Assembly: GCA_903813345.2 (NCBI GenBank)
Contig: CAIIXF020000003.1
Location: 25,993,248-26,057,247, forward strand
Source of the DNA: Owenia fusiformis
Taxonomy: Eukaryota; Annelida; Polychaeta; Sabellida; Oweniidae
Reading direction: 5' to 3'
Length of the DNA: 64,000 bases
Numbering within the stretch: position 1 is the first letter of the stretch; every line of letters begins with the position of its first letter. Below, piece after piece: positions 1-11,371 of this stretch. A model generated the notes under the pieces. The model did not search any database. It was not told where the DNA came from and saw only the letters and a list, made by a program, of their open reading frames with translations. Position numbers and translations under genes: made by a program.

Positions 1-44
1 CATACATCAGCAAAAGAAGAGTAATATTGCTTTTATAATGCACA

Positions 45-690
45 AGTGAAACATATTTTGAATCTCAAAACTTTTGCTAAACTTTATTAGAGTCAATCAG
101 CTTACATTTCATTTTAGTTAATATACAATTAAAGATGCTTTCTAAAACTAATGCTGCAATGAAGCATTAAAATCTCAAAATTTTTGAATAACATTTTTTC
201 TCAGCTTACATTTCATTTTACTTATATACAATCTATTAAGATGCTTTCTAAAACTAATCTATCACTTTCATTGCTGCAATGAAACATTAAAATCTCAAAA
301 CTTTTGAATAACATTTTTCTCAGCTTACATTTCATTTTACTTATATACAATTAAAGATGCTTTCTAAAACGAATGTATCACTTCCATTGCTGCAATGAAA
401 CATTAAAATCTCAAAACTTTTGAATTACATTTTTCTCAGCTTACATTTCCTTTTACTTATATACAATTAAAGATGCTTTCTATAACTAATCTATCTCTTT
501 CAATGCTGCAATGGAACATTATGAGAATCTCAAAACTTTTGAAAAACATTTCTCTCAGCTTACATTTCATTTTAGTTAATATACAATTAAAGATGCTTTC
601 TAAAACTAATCTATCACTTTCATTGCTGCAATGAAACATTAGAATCTCAAAAATTTGGAAAAACATTTTTCTCAGCTTACATTTCATTCA
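45..690. repeat. Tandem array, about 107-120 bp unit, 5-6 copies
   Basis: The phrase AAAGATGCTTTCTA recurs at about 133, 240, 355, 470 and 590. Each is followed by a CATT(A)-rich stretch and TCTCAAAA, then CTCAGCTTACATTTC. Copies differ by small indels and substitutions. A minus-strand frame across it reads as a repeated peptide, but this only mirrors the DNA repeat. Confidence 0.9.
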
Positions 691-1017
691 GTCAAAATTA
701 CGGTCATTAAAATTTATTAATTCATTCATGCAACTTTTTTTACTCCAAATCTGACTCCAAATCAAATATTTTTAGTAACTATACTTATTACAAATTATTT
801 TGTTTGTACCACAAACTATTGTTGCTACCATTTAGTAATATATAGACATTTAAAGCAGATATGAAATGGTATTTTTAACCTAAAGGAATCAATATAATTT
901 TTTGATAAATGTATTTGGACATGTTTTCTAATCAGTAGTGTGAAAACTGAAAACTATTTCACTCTAACGATCGTTGTAGCTGCTTAATGAACAATATTCG
1001 AATTGGTTTTGACGTTA
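691..1017. other. Unannotated AT-rich spacer
   Basis: No reading frame, repeat or RNA-like structure could be supported here. Confidence 0.5.
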
Positions 1018-1212
1018 TTGGCCCCCACGTGATCTCTCACTGGCCCCCACGTGGCTCGTTTTGGTCTATTAGATCATGACGTCATAATGCCAAAATGTTT
1101 TGTTATTTGTTTACACAACAATCCTATGGTTGCCGTGACGTTGTGATTACTATGGAACCAATAAACCAAAGCTATAATTTGTATATGACGTTACTAATCA
1201 CGTGGGGGCCAA
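1018..1212. mobile_element. Short inverted-repeat element with CACGTG ends (MITE-like)
   Basis: The left end TTGGCCCCCACGTGAT is the inverse of the right end ATCACGTGGGGGCCAA, giving a 195-bp non-coding unit. A further GGCCCCCACGTGG lies just inside the left end, so three perfect CACGTG palindromes sit within 200 bp. I see no convincing target-site duplication. The family is not recognised. Confidence 0.65.
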
Positions 1213-1358
1213 TTTGATTTATGAGTTAGTGTTATTTCGTTATCTATGACCGTTAGCAGTTATCTAACATTTATTTTATAATGGATATCGCAAGAACTCT
1301 ACGGTGGGCTTGCAATAGAGAAAACCACATTTTTGTAGCTGCAAGTTGAGAAAAGCTA

Positions 1359-2100
1359 TTTCAGTTGTCCTTTAAGAACAACCTAGAAAATACCTGGGAA
1401 TACTATAAGAAAATACACATGGCATATTATGTAGGCTAAATTACAAGGTACACGTATACAGTGTGGGCATACATATGTACATGTACTCATGTATTTCTAG
1501 ATTTTCTGAGCATTAAAGATCTGAATTGATATTATGTGTACCTTTCCTGTACTTACAAATGTAAATGATTTTGTTTTTGATGTTTTTGTAGTTTTTTACA
1601 TTGTTTATCTCTTATGCAATAATAAATGGACTTATTCTTTCTTGCATCAATCACGTTCTTCATCTTTTTAAGTTTCAATCCTGGGGTTTTAATAGAACAA
1701 GTCAACTGTTGAGTCTGTCTCATCTCCTTGTTCGTCAGCCTGCGGAACTATCGTTGCACCGAAACTATTGATTTGGTCTCTACCGCGAACGTTAAATACT
1801 CGTTGGACAGAATGTTGTACAAAGCACGAACCGAAGGTGAGTGCATTTGTACTAACAATGTAAAAAACTACAAAAACATCAAAAACAAAATCATTTACAT
1901 TTGTAAGTACAGGAAAGGTACACATAATATCAGTTCAGATCTTTAATGCTCAGAAAATCTAGAAATACATGAGTACATGTACATATGTATGCCCACACTG
2001 TATACGTGTACCTTGTAATTTAGCCTACATAATATGCCATGTGTATTTTCTTATAGTATTCCCAGGTATTTTCTAGGTTGTTCTTAAAGGACAACTGAAA
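1359..2100. mobile_element. Near-perfect foldback element, 247-bp arms
   Basis: Bases 1359-1605 and 1854-2100 are reverse complements with, by eye, one internal mismatch (GAATTGAT against GAACTGAT), separated by a 248-bp unique spacer. Ends are TTTCAGTTGTCCTTTAAG and its complement. Such high arm identity means recent insertion, arm-to-arm gene conversion, or an assembly artefact. The short frames inside are not convincing coding sequence. Confidence 0.85.
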
Positions 2101-2147
2101 CTCGTGCTGAATTTCACCATATTGAATGGCCTATCATTATTTATTCC

Positions 2148-2545
2148 TTAAATTCAATATCACTGGACGATCTCAGACTTTATTATAACAAGCTAACACG
2201 TTTACCAGAAGGCACATCCGGTAACTTGACAACACTAAGAACTCTTGATCTTGAGCTCAATTATCTAACAATATTACCAGACGCAATATTCACGAACTTA
2301 TCATCATTGAGATATCTTTACTTGAATAAAAATGAATTAACAACATTACCGGAACGCATATTCAATAATCTAATATCACTGACAGACCTTTACCTTGAGA
2401 ACAACCAGATAACGACATTACCCCTTGATATATTCAGGACCTTGACATCACTTTGGCGCCTGAACCTGAAAGTAATGAACTAAAAACATTACAAATTGGC
2501 ATATTCAGTAACCTAATGTCATTGAATCATCTTTTTGTACAAAAC
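2148..2545 (+). pseudogene. Leucine-rich-repeat protein fragment, frameshifted
   Basis: About five consecutive 24-residue leucine-rich repeats are readable, with the pattern L..L.L..N.L..LP...F.NL.SL. Examples are LRTLDLELNYLTILPDAIF and LRYLYLNKNELTTLPERIF. This is the extracellular 'typical' LRR class of Slit-, Toll- and LIG-like proteins. The first four repeats share one frame, which ends at a stop near 2480. The next repeat (SNELKTLQIGIFSNLMSLNHLF) is in another frame, consistent with one base lost around 2466-2470. No signal peptide, cysteine caps or membrane segment is seen, and the open region begins abruptly about 50 bp after the foldback element. It is best read as a decayed fragment of a host LRR gene or retained exon. 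A live exon with a sequencing error cannot be excluded. Parent gene not identified. Confidence 0.75.
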
Positions 2546-3588
2546 AAAACATATTTATATTTGCATGGGAATAACGAGACCAAACTGTATATATGCACCA
2601 TATGTACGAGACCAATAGTCCATGGTATGACTTCCGAATATGAAGTATCCGTAGCACAATATAGTGAAGCAACATTTGAAGCAATATTTATAAAAGTGTA
2701 CATGTCTTGATTCTTTTAAAATACCATTTGCTGAAAAAACTTCCGGCTTTCGGGTCGAAAAATGTCTTTCATCACAAGGGGTCAAAAAACGTAAATATTT
2801 TGATTCGAACTGTTATACATTATATAAGACACAGACCGTTATTCTAAGCATACTAGTCTATACGAACAAAAATAAATTATCATATTTTAAAAATATACTG
2901 TTTAATTTTACCGTAGATGTCGGTGTTTAATTAGTGTAATTATGCAAGTGTGTTTTTCAGATTTTGTTTGACTTTTCAAATATGAGCCAAGCCGATTCAA
3001 CAAAATTATGTGGAATATTTAGGTAATTTATGATTGGGAACATAATAGTTTTCTTACCATTTAAAACATTTTATTACCAGAATTTTTCCATATAATCGCA
3101 AGGGGTCTGACAACAAATTATTGCTCATGTTTTACAAAACATACTACAATAACAAATAGGTAAGATTTATATCTAATTAAATGTTACAGAGGTATTGGAA
3201 TGTTCATATATTCCAAGGGCATGTCTAATAATCAATTAGAATCATATGCAATTGAACGCCTTGAAATTCTTCCTCCACGTTACTTGTGGCTATCATCAAG
3301 TTTTCTGATGGCTGTTTGTTCTTCGACCTTACCGCTGGATACAATCATATTTTAGGAAGAAAATGATAACGATTTTTCTCAATTATTCATGAATTCGATC
3401 AAGTCTTGATAGTTGTTTTATAAGCAACTGAGCTATATCTAACTACGGGAAATAGAATTTTAGCTGTAGTCCCAATTAGTCAAGGAAGAGCAATAGGCCC
3501 GCCTTTATAGATAATTTTCACCGCTGAATAAAAGTCCATATCTCAAAACGCATTGAGACTCTTTTGTGAAAAACTAGTACAATTTAAA
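2546..3588. other. Unannotated spacer with one stray minisatellite unit
   Basis: At 2571-2615 there are about one and a half units (CGAGACCAAACTGTATAT, then GTACGAGACCAAT) of the 30-bp minisatellite found at 5.0-5.5 kb. The rest is AT-rich with no supportable gene. Confidence 0.55.
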
Positions 3589-4626
3589 CATACGATGGTT
3601 GATCATAAAGTTCTCATAATATCTCTCTAATTTCTTTATTTTTCAATATATTCTAATGCAATTTTCACAGAATGTGCAGCATAAAATGTCTTATTAATTC
3701 AGCAAAAAGTATTTAGTTTAACAGAAATATTAAATAAGAAATTGTTGCCATAGTAACGGGAAATCAAGGCACCCGGGGCAAATAAAAATAATTGAGAAAA
3801 TGAGCTTAATTAACCATGTTTACATACATAATAAACTCTCATGAATTACCAAACACGTTAAAATGTTAAATTGAATATGTTGTAAAGTGCTTTAACAATT
3901 AACTAAACCGATCGTGTAAATTGTGTGATGTCAAAGGGGGTGCTTTCATGCTCCGTTAGATGTGATACCAGAGTCTGAGACTCCAAGCTAATGATCAGAA
4001 ATGACTGAGTAAGAGAATGCGATAGATGCAAAGATCTTCAGAAAAATAAAATTCATACTGATAAAATGTTATGTTAAGTTTGTAAGATCCTCTGGTCAGA
4101 CTAAACATGATCTAAAACAAATATATTGCTAAAATATCAACAAAATTACACCCTGTGTGTGGTCTGTACATGTTAAAAATGAACTAAAGGGGCAAAATCA
4201 ATTTTCCTCGGGATATTTGACAAAACAGTCACGGGGTCTAACAGTCACTTCTAATGAAGCATAACAATCATCCATTATGAGATCATACAATTCACATGAC
4301 CATTATAATAGTTCACAACAGTCAAGAGCCCGTATTATTTGACAATTTAATGTGTTTGATAGCTCATTTGACAACTTATATTGTATTTAAACATGGTTAA
4401 TGGGGGCTATTCTAGCTAGTTTTTTTATTTGCCCCGGCGCGGGTGCCTTGATTTTAAGTTACTATGGCAACCATTTATTATTTGATATTTCTGTTATTCT
4501 ACATATTGTTTGTTGGATTAATAAAACATTCCATGCTGCACATTCTGTGAAAATTTCATAGGAAAATATTGAAAAACAAAGAAATTGGAGAGATATTATG
4601 AGAACTTTATGATCAACCCTCGTATG
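3589..4626. mobile_element. DNA element with about 235-bp terminal inverted repeats
   Basis: Left arm 3589-3822 and right arm 4388-4626 are diverged reverse complements. The ends read CATACGATGGTTGATCAT on the left and ATGATCAACCCTCGTATG on the right. Arms include the matched blocks AAAGTTCTCATAATATCTC and CAAGGCACCCGGGGCAAATA. The 565-bp centre has no open reading frame, so it looks non-autonomous. A solo end of the same family lies at 23.94 kb. Superfamily not assigned. Confidence 0.8.
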
Positions 4627-5039
4627 TCATTCCAATATAAAAATGATTCATTTGTAGCATTTATCTTATTAATACCTGAGAAACAATACAAAACGTCGAT
4701 ACACTGATTACATATTTTTGGGTATTGATAAGAAAAATAACCTCAAATTTATAGCTTAGAAACCTAGATCATATATATAAAATCATTTTGTATTATTTTC
4801 TGTTGCATTGTGTACTCCAAATTGTGAAAAATTGGGATTTTATTTTTTGGTGATTTTTTGACCTCTGTTAATGGCAGGCATAATTCAGCCTAAAAGCCGG
4901 AAGTATATTGAATTGTAATAATAAAAATTATTAGGGGACATATGTAGGTATGTTAATGTAAGGTCAAATATCGCTGCACTATAGTGTGCTACCAACTCCT
5001 TTATTAGACGTACTAGAGATTTCATACCATGGACTACAA
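4627..5039. other. Unannotated AT-rich spacer
   Basis: No gene or repeat is supported. Composition shifts into the neighbouring minisatellite near 5030. Confidence 0.4.
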
Positions 5040-5523
5040 AGCGTGTATATGTGCATTATGGACGTCACCAACCTGTATATGGACAATACTGCACTCATGA
5101 GACCCCCAACTGTATGATTATGTACATGTACATTATGTACGTATATGATATCAAACTGTATATGCACCTTATGTACGAGACCAAAGTGTATATGCGCATT
5201 ATGTACGAGACCCCAAGCTGTATATGCACCTTATGTACAAGACCAAACTGTATCTGCACAATATGTACGAGGCCAAACTGTGTAGTAACATTATGTACAA
5301 TACCAAACTGTGTATGCACCTTATGTACGAGACCAAACTGTATATGCACCTTATGTACAAGAGTGTAGATTAGCATTGTGTACGATACCAAACTGTTTAT
5401 GCACCTTATGTACGAGACCAAGCTGTATATACTATATGTACGAGACCGAACTGCATATACACCTTTTGTACGGGACCAAACTGTATATGCGCATTATGTA
5501 CGAGACCCCAAACAGTATATGTA
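5040..5523. repeat. 30-bp minisatellite, about 16 copies
   Basis: The unit is close to TGTACGAGACCAAACTGTAT followed by ATGCACCTTA, repeated with substitutions (GCGCATTA, ACGAGACCCC). Thirty bases is a multiple of three, so both strands stay open across several units. The predicted peptides (for example CTRPNCICTL repeats) are by-products of the period and not evidence of a protein. Confidence 0.92.
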
Positions 5524-5526
5524 CCT

Positions 5527-6025
5527 AACACCCCAGTCACATTTGTCGCACGGCGGCCGCAAGTCGACCGCAGATCAATTAAATCGGTGAATTTCTGCTG
5601 CGAGCGTAGAAAAACTACGCTCGCCTTGCGGCCTCCGTACGGCGAATGCAGATTTTTACAGGCCGCAGGGAAGGCGTAGAAATTATAACTCGGAGTTATA
5701 ATATTTGTTCACCTCTGAGGTCCCCGTAGAAATCAATGCAACTGGCTCAACAAGATTGAATCATCATTTGTCAATGTTTCACGATCACTTTTCATTTGAT
5801 ATTACATCCTAGCACTATGAATAACATTTATAAATTGTCCCGATGTAAATAAAATGAAAAAAATATTATTTATCAACAGACATTTAAAATTCACCGTGCG
5901 GCTGCCGTGGGAAATGTGACTGCAAAAGTATGAGAGCGCAGAAATTCCACGGCGAGCGTAGAAATGTTACTGGCTGCAGAAATGATAGACCGCAAGGTCG
6001 CCGTAGGAAATATGACTGGGGTGTT
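5527..6025. mobile_element. GC-richer inverted-repeat element, 499 bp
   Basis: The left end AACACCCCAGTCACATTT is mirrored by the right end AAATATGACTGGGGTGTT. Inside are repeated CTGCAGAAAT-, GGCGAGCGTAGAAA- and CCGCAGG-type motifs in both orientations. The element is clearly richer in GC and CpG than its flanks. No coding capacity. Family not recognised. Confidence 0.75.
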
Positions 6026-6100
6026 ACACCCCAGTCACATGTCGCCGAAGGAATTTTAAATTTCTGTTCACACCCCGGTCTATCATTTCTGCAGCCAGTA
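6026..6100. repeat. Second, partial end of the same element, head-to-head
   Basis: Directly abutting the previous element is ACACCCCAGTCACATGTCGC. Within 75 bp comes GGTCTATCATTTCTGCAGCC, the reverse complement of 5968-5992. The junction at about 6025 is therefore a palindrome, produced by a broken second copy in inverted orientation. Confidence 0.7.
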
Positions 6101-6219
6101 GCTGATTTTATGATTTTATTGAATGCCTAAATACAGTTCCATGTAACGCTGGATGAGGATATCAAGCGCATTAGAAATAATGATTGGCACATGCACATGT
6201 ATGTACGTTGTCATTGCAC

Positions 6220-8045
6220 CCCAGCAAACAGTGACGTCCATGTAACGTCACTTATATGTGGTATATAAGTTCACTGGAGACGTTGTATATTTCCGTTATA
6301 TAAACGTCAAAGCAACGTAAAATTGTGACATTCAGCAAAACGTCGGTGGATGGTTAAAAAATGACGTTGTAGTAATGTGTTAGTAAAGTTCGAAATTTGT
6401 GCTGGTGTGAATAACGTAACAATGACGTTGAATTTTTACCAGTTTGGTTCATTTGCAACGTAATATAAACGGTAAAATTTAACGTTGTCGTAACGTTTTT
6501 TAAATGTGTAAAATATTTGTAAGTGCAGGAAACATTACAAAGACGTTGCAGTTCTCACCAAATTGTTTCATTTGCTACGTAATATAAACGGTAAAATTTG
6601 ATGTTGTCGTAACGTGTTTTAAACGTGAAAGATATTTGTAAGTGTAGAGAACGTTACAAAGACGTTGCACTTCTCACCAAATTGTTTCATTTGCTACGTA
6701 ATATAAACGGTAAAATTTGACGTTGTCGTAACGTGTCTTAAATGTGAAAGATATTTGTAAGTGTAGAAAACGTTACAAAGACGTTGTGTTCTCACCAAAT
6801 TTGGTACATTTGCTACGTAATGTAAACGGTAAAATTTGACGTTGTCGTAACGTGTTTTAAACGTGAAAGATATTTGTAAGTGTAAAAAACGTTACAAAGA
6901 CGTTGCACTTCTCACCAAATTGTTTCATTTGCTACGTAATATAAACGGTAAAATTTAACGTTGTCGTAACGTTTTTTAAATGTGTAAAATATTTGTAAGT
7001 GCAGGAAACATTACAAAGACGTTGCAGTTCTCACCAAATTGTTTCATTTGCTACGTAATATAAACGGTAAAATTTGACGTTGTCGTAACGTGTTTTAAAT
7101 GTGAAAGATATTTGTAAGTGTAGAAAACGTTACAAAGACGTTGTGTTCTCACCAAATTTGGTACATTTGCTACGTAATGTAAACGGTAAAATTTGACGTT
7201 GTCGTAACGTGTTTTAAATGTGAAAGATATTTGTAAGTGTAGAAAACGTTACAAAGACGTTGCACTTCTCACCAAATTGTTTCATTTGCTACGTAATATA
7301 AACGGTAAAATTTGATGTCGTCGTAACGTGTTCTAAATGTGAAAGATATTTGTAAGTGTAAAAAACGTTACAAAGACGTTGCGTTCTCACCAAATTTGGT
7401 ACATTTGCTACGTAATGTAAACGGTAAAATTTGACGTTGTCGTAACGTACGTGTTTTAAATGTGAAAGATATTTGTAAGTGTAGAAAACGTTACAAAGAC
7501 GTTGCAGTTCTCACCAAATTGTTACATTTGCTACGTAATATAAACAGTAAAATTTGACGTTGTCGTAACGTGTTTTCAATGTGAAAGATAATTGTAAGTC
7601 TAGGAAACGTTACAAAGTCCTTGTTTTCCCACCAAATTGGTTCATTTGCCACGTAGTGAAAATGGCTAATTGTAACGTTGTCAAAACATGGTTTGAATGT
7701 GAAAAATATTTGTAATTGTAACACACGTTACAAAGACGTCATTTTCTGACCAAAATGGTTCATTTTCAACGTAGTGCAAACGGTTAATTTCAACGTTGTC
7801 GAAACGTGTTTTCAATTGAAATGTAAAAAAATATTTGTAAGTGCAGGAAACGTTACAAAAAGACGCTATGTCCTCACGAAATTGGTTTATTTGCAACGTT
7901 GTCGAAACAGTTAATTTTGACGTTGACGAAACGGGGTTTAAACGTGAAAAATACATATACATGTATGTGAAAAGAACGTGACAAAGACGTTGTGGTCTCA
8001 ACAAATTCGTTTAATGTGTGACGTGAAGTAAATGTTAAATATATA
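6220..8045. repeat. ACGT-rich tandem array, about 119-bp unit, about 13 copies
   Basis: The block GACGTTGC..TTCTCACCAAATT, then GCTACGTAATATAAACGGT, then ACGTTGTCGTAACGTGTT recurs with start points near 6662, 6780, 6900, 7018, 7137, 7256, 7375 and 7498. Central copies are nearly identical. Copies towards 6.3 kb and 7.6-8.0 kb are progressively more diverged. The array starts at CCCAGCAAACAGTGACGT (6220), which resembles the inverted right edge of the 190-bp array at 16.17 kb. Minus-strand open frames follow the repeat and are not counted as genes. Confidence 0.92.
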
Positions 8046-8434
8046 ACGAATATACATGTATGCCTCGAGTTGTGGTAACTTTAAATACTGATCGGTGGAG
8101 GCACAGGCATATGTTGGCTCACACAGATGAACTTAACGTGGTAATTGAGAGTGAGAGTGGAAATATGATGTAAAGAAAACGTTTCTCCGACGTTGTAATT
8201 TTGCCATGGGTTATTGCTGACAAAAGTCTGACGTTCTGTCCCGGGGGGTTCATTCCAATATACCTCTTAATACCTATGTGCCGCGCCAAAGACCCCCTTT
8301 TTGAGCATTTTTTCCATGTCAATTTCCTCTCAAAATTGGAAGTTTCCATGTATTATTCCTCTCAGAGTTATAAAATTCCATATTTTCTTCCCCTGAACTT
8401 CATAGATGTCTATGTCGACTTCCTCTGGAGCTTG
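8046..8434. other. Unannotated spacer between array and MITE
   Basis: Short frames on both strands (up to about 80 codons) lack any recognisable motif. I see nothing supportable. Confidence 0.4.
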
Positions 8435-8605
8435 CCGGTGTAAAAGAAATTATGGTCCCCTGGGGATTATGGTCCCCTTTCTTAAAGGCCCTTACTGGCC
8501 CTGATTGTGGATACGATAATAAGGGAGAGTTGTATTTAGGTCACCATATAAATCAATGGAAAGTAGGACCATAATTTGATAGGACCTCCTATCCTTTTAC
8601 ACCGG
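8435..8605. mobile_element. 171-bp MITE, copy 1 (CCGGTGTAAAAG ends)
   Basis: It begins CCGGTGTAAAAGAAATTATG and ends CTTTTACACCGG, forming 12-bp perfect terminal inverted repeats. The inner phrase TTATGGTCCCCTGGGGATTA is followed by GGCCCTTACTGGCCCTGATT. A second, about 90% similar copy lies at 49914-50086 inside an intron of the receptor gene. Confidence 0.88.
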
Positions 8606-8609
8606 GACT

Positions 8610-8897
8610 AAAGTTTGCGAATTATCGGTAAATTGACTAAAACTCCACTCTTCCGGCGATTTGTCAGACCTCGGGACAAAAATTTTAGTCCCTTTCAACA
8701 AGGGCGAGCGTTACAAACGGAAAGTACATCGTTCGCAAATTTGATGTATTTCTCGTTCGGCTTTTTATCGTATTCTGTTCTATCAACCAATAGAAATAGA
8801 GGAATTCCCCCGTCGAAATCAACATGGAGGACAGTTCCAAGTTCAAGAATATTGCTGCTTAAAAGCAACTTGGGAGCCGTACTGCCAGCTTTCGAAG
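8610..8897 (+). promoter_or_regulatory. CpG-richer block with CCAAT box and a 5' splice-like end
   Basis: This stretch is richer in CpG than its surroundings and contains an ATCAACCAATAGAAATAG box near 8790. It ends at AGCTTTCGAAG followed by GTAAGAATG, a good 5' splice site (boundary 8897|8898). It could be a promoter plus first exon of an unidentified transcript. Open frames on both strands have no recognisable domain. Weak evidence. Confidence 0.25.
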
Positions 8898-9389
8898 GTA
8901 AGAATGATGCATGCATGTTACACAATCACCAAAGGTTAAAATGAAAGCATTCCATGGCCGGTACTTGCAGCGAGAACACAAATAATCTTATGTGAAAGTT
9001 GGGATCGTTAAACTTTCAATTTTCAAAATTTTTGTCAGTTGAAATTAGACTTTTGAATATTCTGATATTTGAATCGATGTTATTGATTTTCAATTTCATC
9101 ACGATTTTCAATCATAATTCCTGGTTCATAATTTTCGTTAGGTCAATTACAAGGGGTCCAGGGGTCAATTAACCATCAGCGACTTTCAAGTCAGATCCGG
9201 TCCCTGGGATCTGGCGCAGAGGTGTTGATTGGATGGTGAAGTGTATGGCAAATGGTTTATGCAGTTATCTTAATCTTGATGGTGATCTCTGTTAGATCTA
9301 CCTCTTTCAAAGAATAGACATTGCCCGGGGAGTCAGTGATTGCCATCTTTAGCCTGATAGATAATCATGATGGCAGAAATACAGAAATA

Positions 9390-9658
9390 CACAAACATGT
9401 ATCAGTTTCATATGCTTTAGAAAATGTACATGTTTGCGAACAAATAGTTCAGAAGACAATAGAATCGTCGATTTAATTCCTCACTTAAGTTACATAAAAG
9501 TTTTTTCGAAAAACAGTTAAGATCTGCACTTTTAACCCGAACCGCTTGTGTAACTTAAGTGAGGAATTAAATCGATGATTCTATTGTCTTCTGAGCTATG
9601 CCTATTTTTCGCAAACATGTTCATTTTCTAAAACATATGATGCTGATACATGTTTGTG
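9390..9658. mobile_element. Foldback element, about 110-bp arms
   Basis: The left arm starts CACAAACATGTATCAG and the right arm ends CTGATACATGTTTGTG. Inside, AGAAGACAATAGAATCGTCG, ATTTAATTCCTCACTTAAGT and their complements pair around a centre at about 9525. There is no coding content. Confidence 0.85.
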
Positions 9659-9672
9659 AGAAAAAATGTTGT

Positions 9673-9792
9673 GGGGATTCTGCCTACAATGCGTGAAATA
9701 AGGAAAAAAGAAAAATCGTACCTTCGACGTTCCGACATTTTGTTACCAAAATGAACCGTTTCGGTAACCAGTGTAATCGAGCGGATCACCAG
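9673..9792. repeat. Truncated copy of the GTGATCC-ended palindromic element
   Basis: It contains AAATCGTACCTTCGACGTTC, ACATTTTGTTACCAAAATGA and GTTTCGGTAACCAGTGTAAT, ending GAGCGGATCACC. All match, with changes, the fuller palindromic copy at 44835-44990. Confidence 0.8.
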
Positions 9793-10041
9793 TGAATAGA
9801 TAGCATACTTTATTTAGGGAGTTCTTTAATTTTTTTGAAAATAACATGGCAGAGAAGCATTGAAATATGAGGTCACAGATATGATAGCTAAACTACAAAA
9901 CAAACTAAAATAAACAAAAGTAAGAACATGTATAAATGTTTCTATTTTTACATGTTCTGTTTCAATGTGGTCCTTTAATTGCTTATTTTTTAGATTCAGA
10001 GAAGTTCCAAACATTCAAAATTTTACTGTAATCTCATCTTC

Positions 10042-10196
10042 TCTACGACCCCCACTTAAATTTGTAAAAAACATAAGTGGGGTAACCAAACTCGTCTGGC
10101 CCTGTTATCCACTCCCTGATTCTGAAATGTCGTAGACCAACAACGTCAGGCGTAGATAACTGGGCCATACAGGTTTTTGTTAAAGTGGGGGTAGAA
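10042..10196. repeat. Imperfect inverted repeat, 155 bp
   Basis: CTACGACCCCCACTTAAATTTG at the left pairs imperfectly with TTTGTTAAAGTGGGGGTAGA at the right. The centre carries CGTAGACCAAC and GGCGTAGATAACTGGGCC. Possibly a small MITE; no second copy seen in the window. Confidence 0.5.
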
Positions 10197-10436
10197 TGCG
10201 ATAAATCGCATGATGTATGGTCTCTCTAAAATTCTCTTATTTTTAACATGGGAAATCGTCACTTCAGCAAATTCACATGTCATTTATTTATGTTCCAAAA
10301 TTCACCCTATGCAGACAGAGCCTGTGGGAAATATTGGGTGCGGAGCAAATGAGCGGAGGGTGCTGAGCTAACGGTCATTTTTGAAAAAAATCTTTCAAAA
10401 TCATGCAGTTTTCACCATTTTGAGCACTTCTCAAGT

Positions 10437-10533
10437 GATTTTGTCCATATTTGGGCCAAAATTGTCAAATGTGAACCCCCCCTGGAAATTTTTGAAAAAT
10501 GAACCCCCCTTGGCAAATCCTGGCTACGGGCCT
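10437..10533. repeat. Dispersed repeat ending CTGGCTACGGGCCTG, copy 1
   Basis: GTGAACCCCCCCTGGAAATT and TGAACCCCCCTTGGCAAATC lead to CTGGCTACGGGCCTG. A related copy sits at 34157-34236 (AGTGAACCCCCTTGACAAAA, then CTGGCTACGGGGCTG). This is an interspersed family of unknown type. Confidence 0.65.
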
Positions 10534-10711
10534 GATTATTGATATTTATATTTTTTAATCGAAATGGTGTTTGTTATAAGCACACGCCTTTTAACAATTG
10601 ATAGAGACTGAAAAGTGTATTTCATCTTCAGCAAATCTGAAATTAAGCTTTGTTTTTATTGATCGAATTCAATGAAAGTTAATTTCTTTTAAGTTAAGTT
10701 AACTTTTATCA

Positions 10712-10890
10712 GACTTTAAAAAAACTACTATTGTCATCTGTTTTTCCATCTAAGTGTACAATAGTTCTCTACTCTGTTTTCAGAAGTAGGAGATGAACCA
10801 GATTTTTGTAGCTTTCATCCATGATAACCCTGAGACCTTGTTGGTTGTGTTTAGATGATGGTGTTTCATACTAATCAGGTATATTATTTC
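10712..10890. repeat. Exon-like direct repeat, unit 1
   Basis: Pairs with 11222-11371. The shared core is CATGATAACCCTGAG, with TCTGTTTTCAG just before it and CTAATCAGGTA just after. Each unit thus looks like a small exon (10784-10878 here) with a 3' splice site on the left and a 5' splice site on the right. Neither unit has an open frame along its length. Confidence 0.7.
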
Positions 10891-11221
10891 ATCGTTTGAT
10901 TTAATTAACTTGCATCATTTGTGGCTCTTTGCTTCAGAAAGTATTCATTTGTATTTAATGCATTTATTATTTAACTTTCACAGTTTCACAGCAAATGAGA
11001 TACTGTAAATTGCTTTAATTTGGTGCTATTTAATTTGGCGCCCTGTGCAAATTTTAAAAGTATGCCTGCTAAATAATTAAGTTATTTTAAAAGGTTTGAA
11101 CTTAATCCTGATTGACACAATGTTAAAACATCTCAGTAGATTTACTCATCATATTTCACAATTTAAAGGTCTTATCTTAATCAATACAATTTGAAATAAA
11201 AGTATAAAATAAAGTAACAGT

Positions 11222-11371
11222 CTTTTAAAGTACTACTATTGTCCTCTATTTTCCCATCTACCTATTCTGTTTTCAGGATTGTTGTAGCCTTCACCCATGA
11301 TAACCCTGAGATGATTTTGGCTGTGTTGAGATGAGTGGTGTTATGCTAATCAGGTAGGCCTATATTATTTC
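11222..11371. repeat. Exon-like direct repeat, unit 2
   Basis: Second unit of the pair. The exon-like part is 11277-11353, bounded by CTATTCTGTTTTCAG on the left and GCTAATCAG|GTAGGCC on the right. The two units lie about 500 bp apart and are roughly 75-80% similar by eye. Confidence 0.7.

Noticed and set aside
457-687. Minus-strand 76-codon frame with internal duplication
   Set aside because: It mirrors the tandem array at 45-690; no domain and no transcript context.
5051-5421. Open frames of over 100 codons on both strands with Cys-rich 10-residue repeats
   Set aside because: The 30-bp minisatellite keeps frames open on both strands. Peptides are simple translations of the repeat with no signal peptide or conserved motif.
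5040-7640. Regularly spaced repeats resembling a CRISPR array
   Set aside because: The units are contiguous tandem repeats without unique spacers, and the surroundings are eukaryotic (spliced genes, no cas genes).
8615-8944. 109-codon + frame and a 76-codon antisense frame at 8.7 kb
   Set aside because: No domain or bias; the splice donor at 8897 interrupts the + frame. Treated as a possible noncoding first exon instead.
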